Below, piece by piece: positions 63,781-64,000 of a DNA stretch of 64,000 nt. Every line of letters begins with the position of its first letter. Position 1 is the first letter of the stretch. The stretch covers positions 1 to 64,000 of the forward strand of contig NZ_WUQY01000026.1 of assembly GCF_009829085.1 (NCBI RefSeq), written 5' to 3'. The stretch is from Sphingobacterium bovisgrunnientis. Its GTDB lineage: Bacteria; Bacteroidota; Bacteroidia; Sphingobacteriales; Sphingobacteriaceae. Made by a program: the position numbers and the translations under genes. The notes under the pieces are model-generated. The model searched no databases and was not told where the DNA came from. It was given only the letters and a program-made list of their open reading frames with translations.

Positions 63781-64000
63781 AAGTATTTTTTTTGAAGATA
63801 GGGATAAAAAAATGACTTAAGCAAAATAATTATTCCAATTCTATAATAAATAGAGATTTACGAATTATACGAATCTTTTCTTTTTAAAAAATGATATTAA
63901 TTTGCGTGAAAGAACCGGTTTATTTTTTTAAAAAGATTTCAGAACTGTCCTAAATAAAATTTGGCACGCATAAAATCTACTTTCTTTAATAAATTAAGAC
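63781..64000. other. Intergenic end of the window
   Basis: AT-rich sequence upstream of the GT2 gene. No consensus TAnnTTTG element on the minus strand (closest is TATTTTG near 63827, one base short). No gene recognised. Confidence 0.3.

Noticed and set aside
63961-63968. TTGGCACG resembling the -24 part of a sigma-54 promoter
   Set aside because: No GC at the -12 position with the fixed spacing, and the nearest plus-strand gene is outside the window.
1-64000. tRNA, rRNA and CRISPR arrays
   Set aside because: No cloverleaf, rRNA segment or regularly spaced repeat was seen on reading; a dedicated scan was not possible.

Overview
The window is chromosomal DNA of a low-GC member of the Bacteroidota, most likely family Sphingobacteriaceae (Sphingobacterium/Pedobacter type). 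This rests on promoter elements of the Bacteroidota form (TTG, about 20 bases, TAnnTTTG) in front of several genes, near absence of Shine-Dalgarno sequences, protein types such as DUF6428, a Wza/Wzc-type exopolysaccharide locus and lipoproteins with Bacteroidota-style signals, and AT-rich codon use. Genus is an inference from protein resemblance by eye; no search was run.

Layout. (1) 1-8400, ion and oxyanion stress: the 3' end of an IS200-type transposase gene; a fluoride exporter (CLC-F) under what reads as a fluoride riboswitch; an arsenic operon arsR - DUF6428 - arsO-like - metallophosphoesterase - gcvH paralogue - ACR3, with two almost identical ArsR-operator-like sites; a SulP anion transporter; and a NADAR-domain gene broken by two frameshifts. 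(2) 8415-16474, a photobiology block: an SDR/DUF2867 gene divergent from a seven-gene run (TetR-like regulator, ABC1 kinase, DASH-type cryptochrome/photolyase, FeS-type photolyase homologue without its cluster cysteines, TIGR03643 protein, SDR lacking the YxxxK tyrosine, flavin reductase). (3) 16993-21105, a decayed accessory patch: an AbiL/RloA-like ATPase whose downstream partner is frameshifted and stopped, a GNAT fragment, a GH29 fucosidase fragment and an intact S1 sulfatase.

(4) 21202-46585, a complete Wzx/Wzy-dependent exopolysaccharide locus on the minus strand. Nucleotide-sugar genes (ugd, manC, fcl, gmd, rmlBCDA, tviC, tviB, wecB and a C4-reductase-like gene) surround an AT-rich variable core with flippase, polymerase, pyruvyl transferase, three glycosyltransferases, a WecA-type initiating transferase and a DUF4091-like secreted protein; wza and wzc lie at the distal end, followed by a rho-independent terminator. 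(5) 47012-55760, housekeeping and unknowns: a cytidylyltransferase, a 3'-5' exonuclease, rarA, a TPR protein, a tail-specific protease, coding remnants and an unknown lipoprotein. (6) 55956-63780, a second minus-strand set: UDP-xylose synthase, a REC-histidine kinase, an IS4-type transposase remnant, an EEP-family protein, a PAS histidine kinase and two family 2 glycosyltransferases.

Together the window shows toxic-ion defence, light/DNA-damage protection and surface polysaccharide production, with gene decay concentrated at the junctions (1-200, 7990-8380, 16993-19601, 52952-53155, 58369-58638). No tRNA, rRNA or CRISPR array was seen. The least explained features are the gcvH/metallophosphoesterase members of the arsenic operon, the photolyase operon, and the two-gene ATPase cassette with a broken partner.
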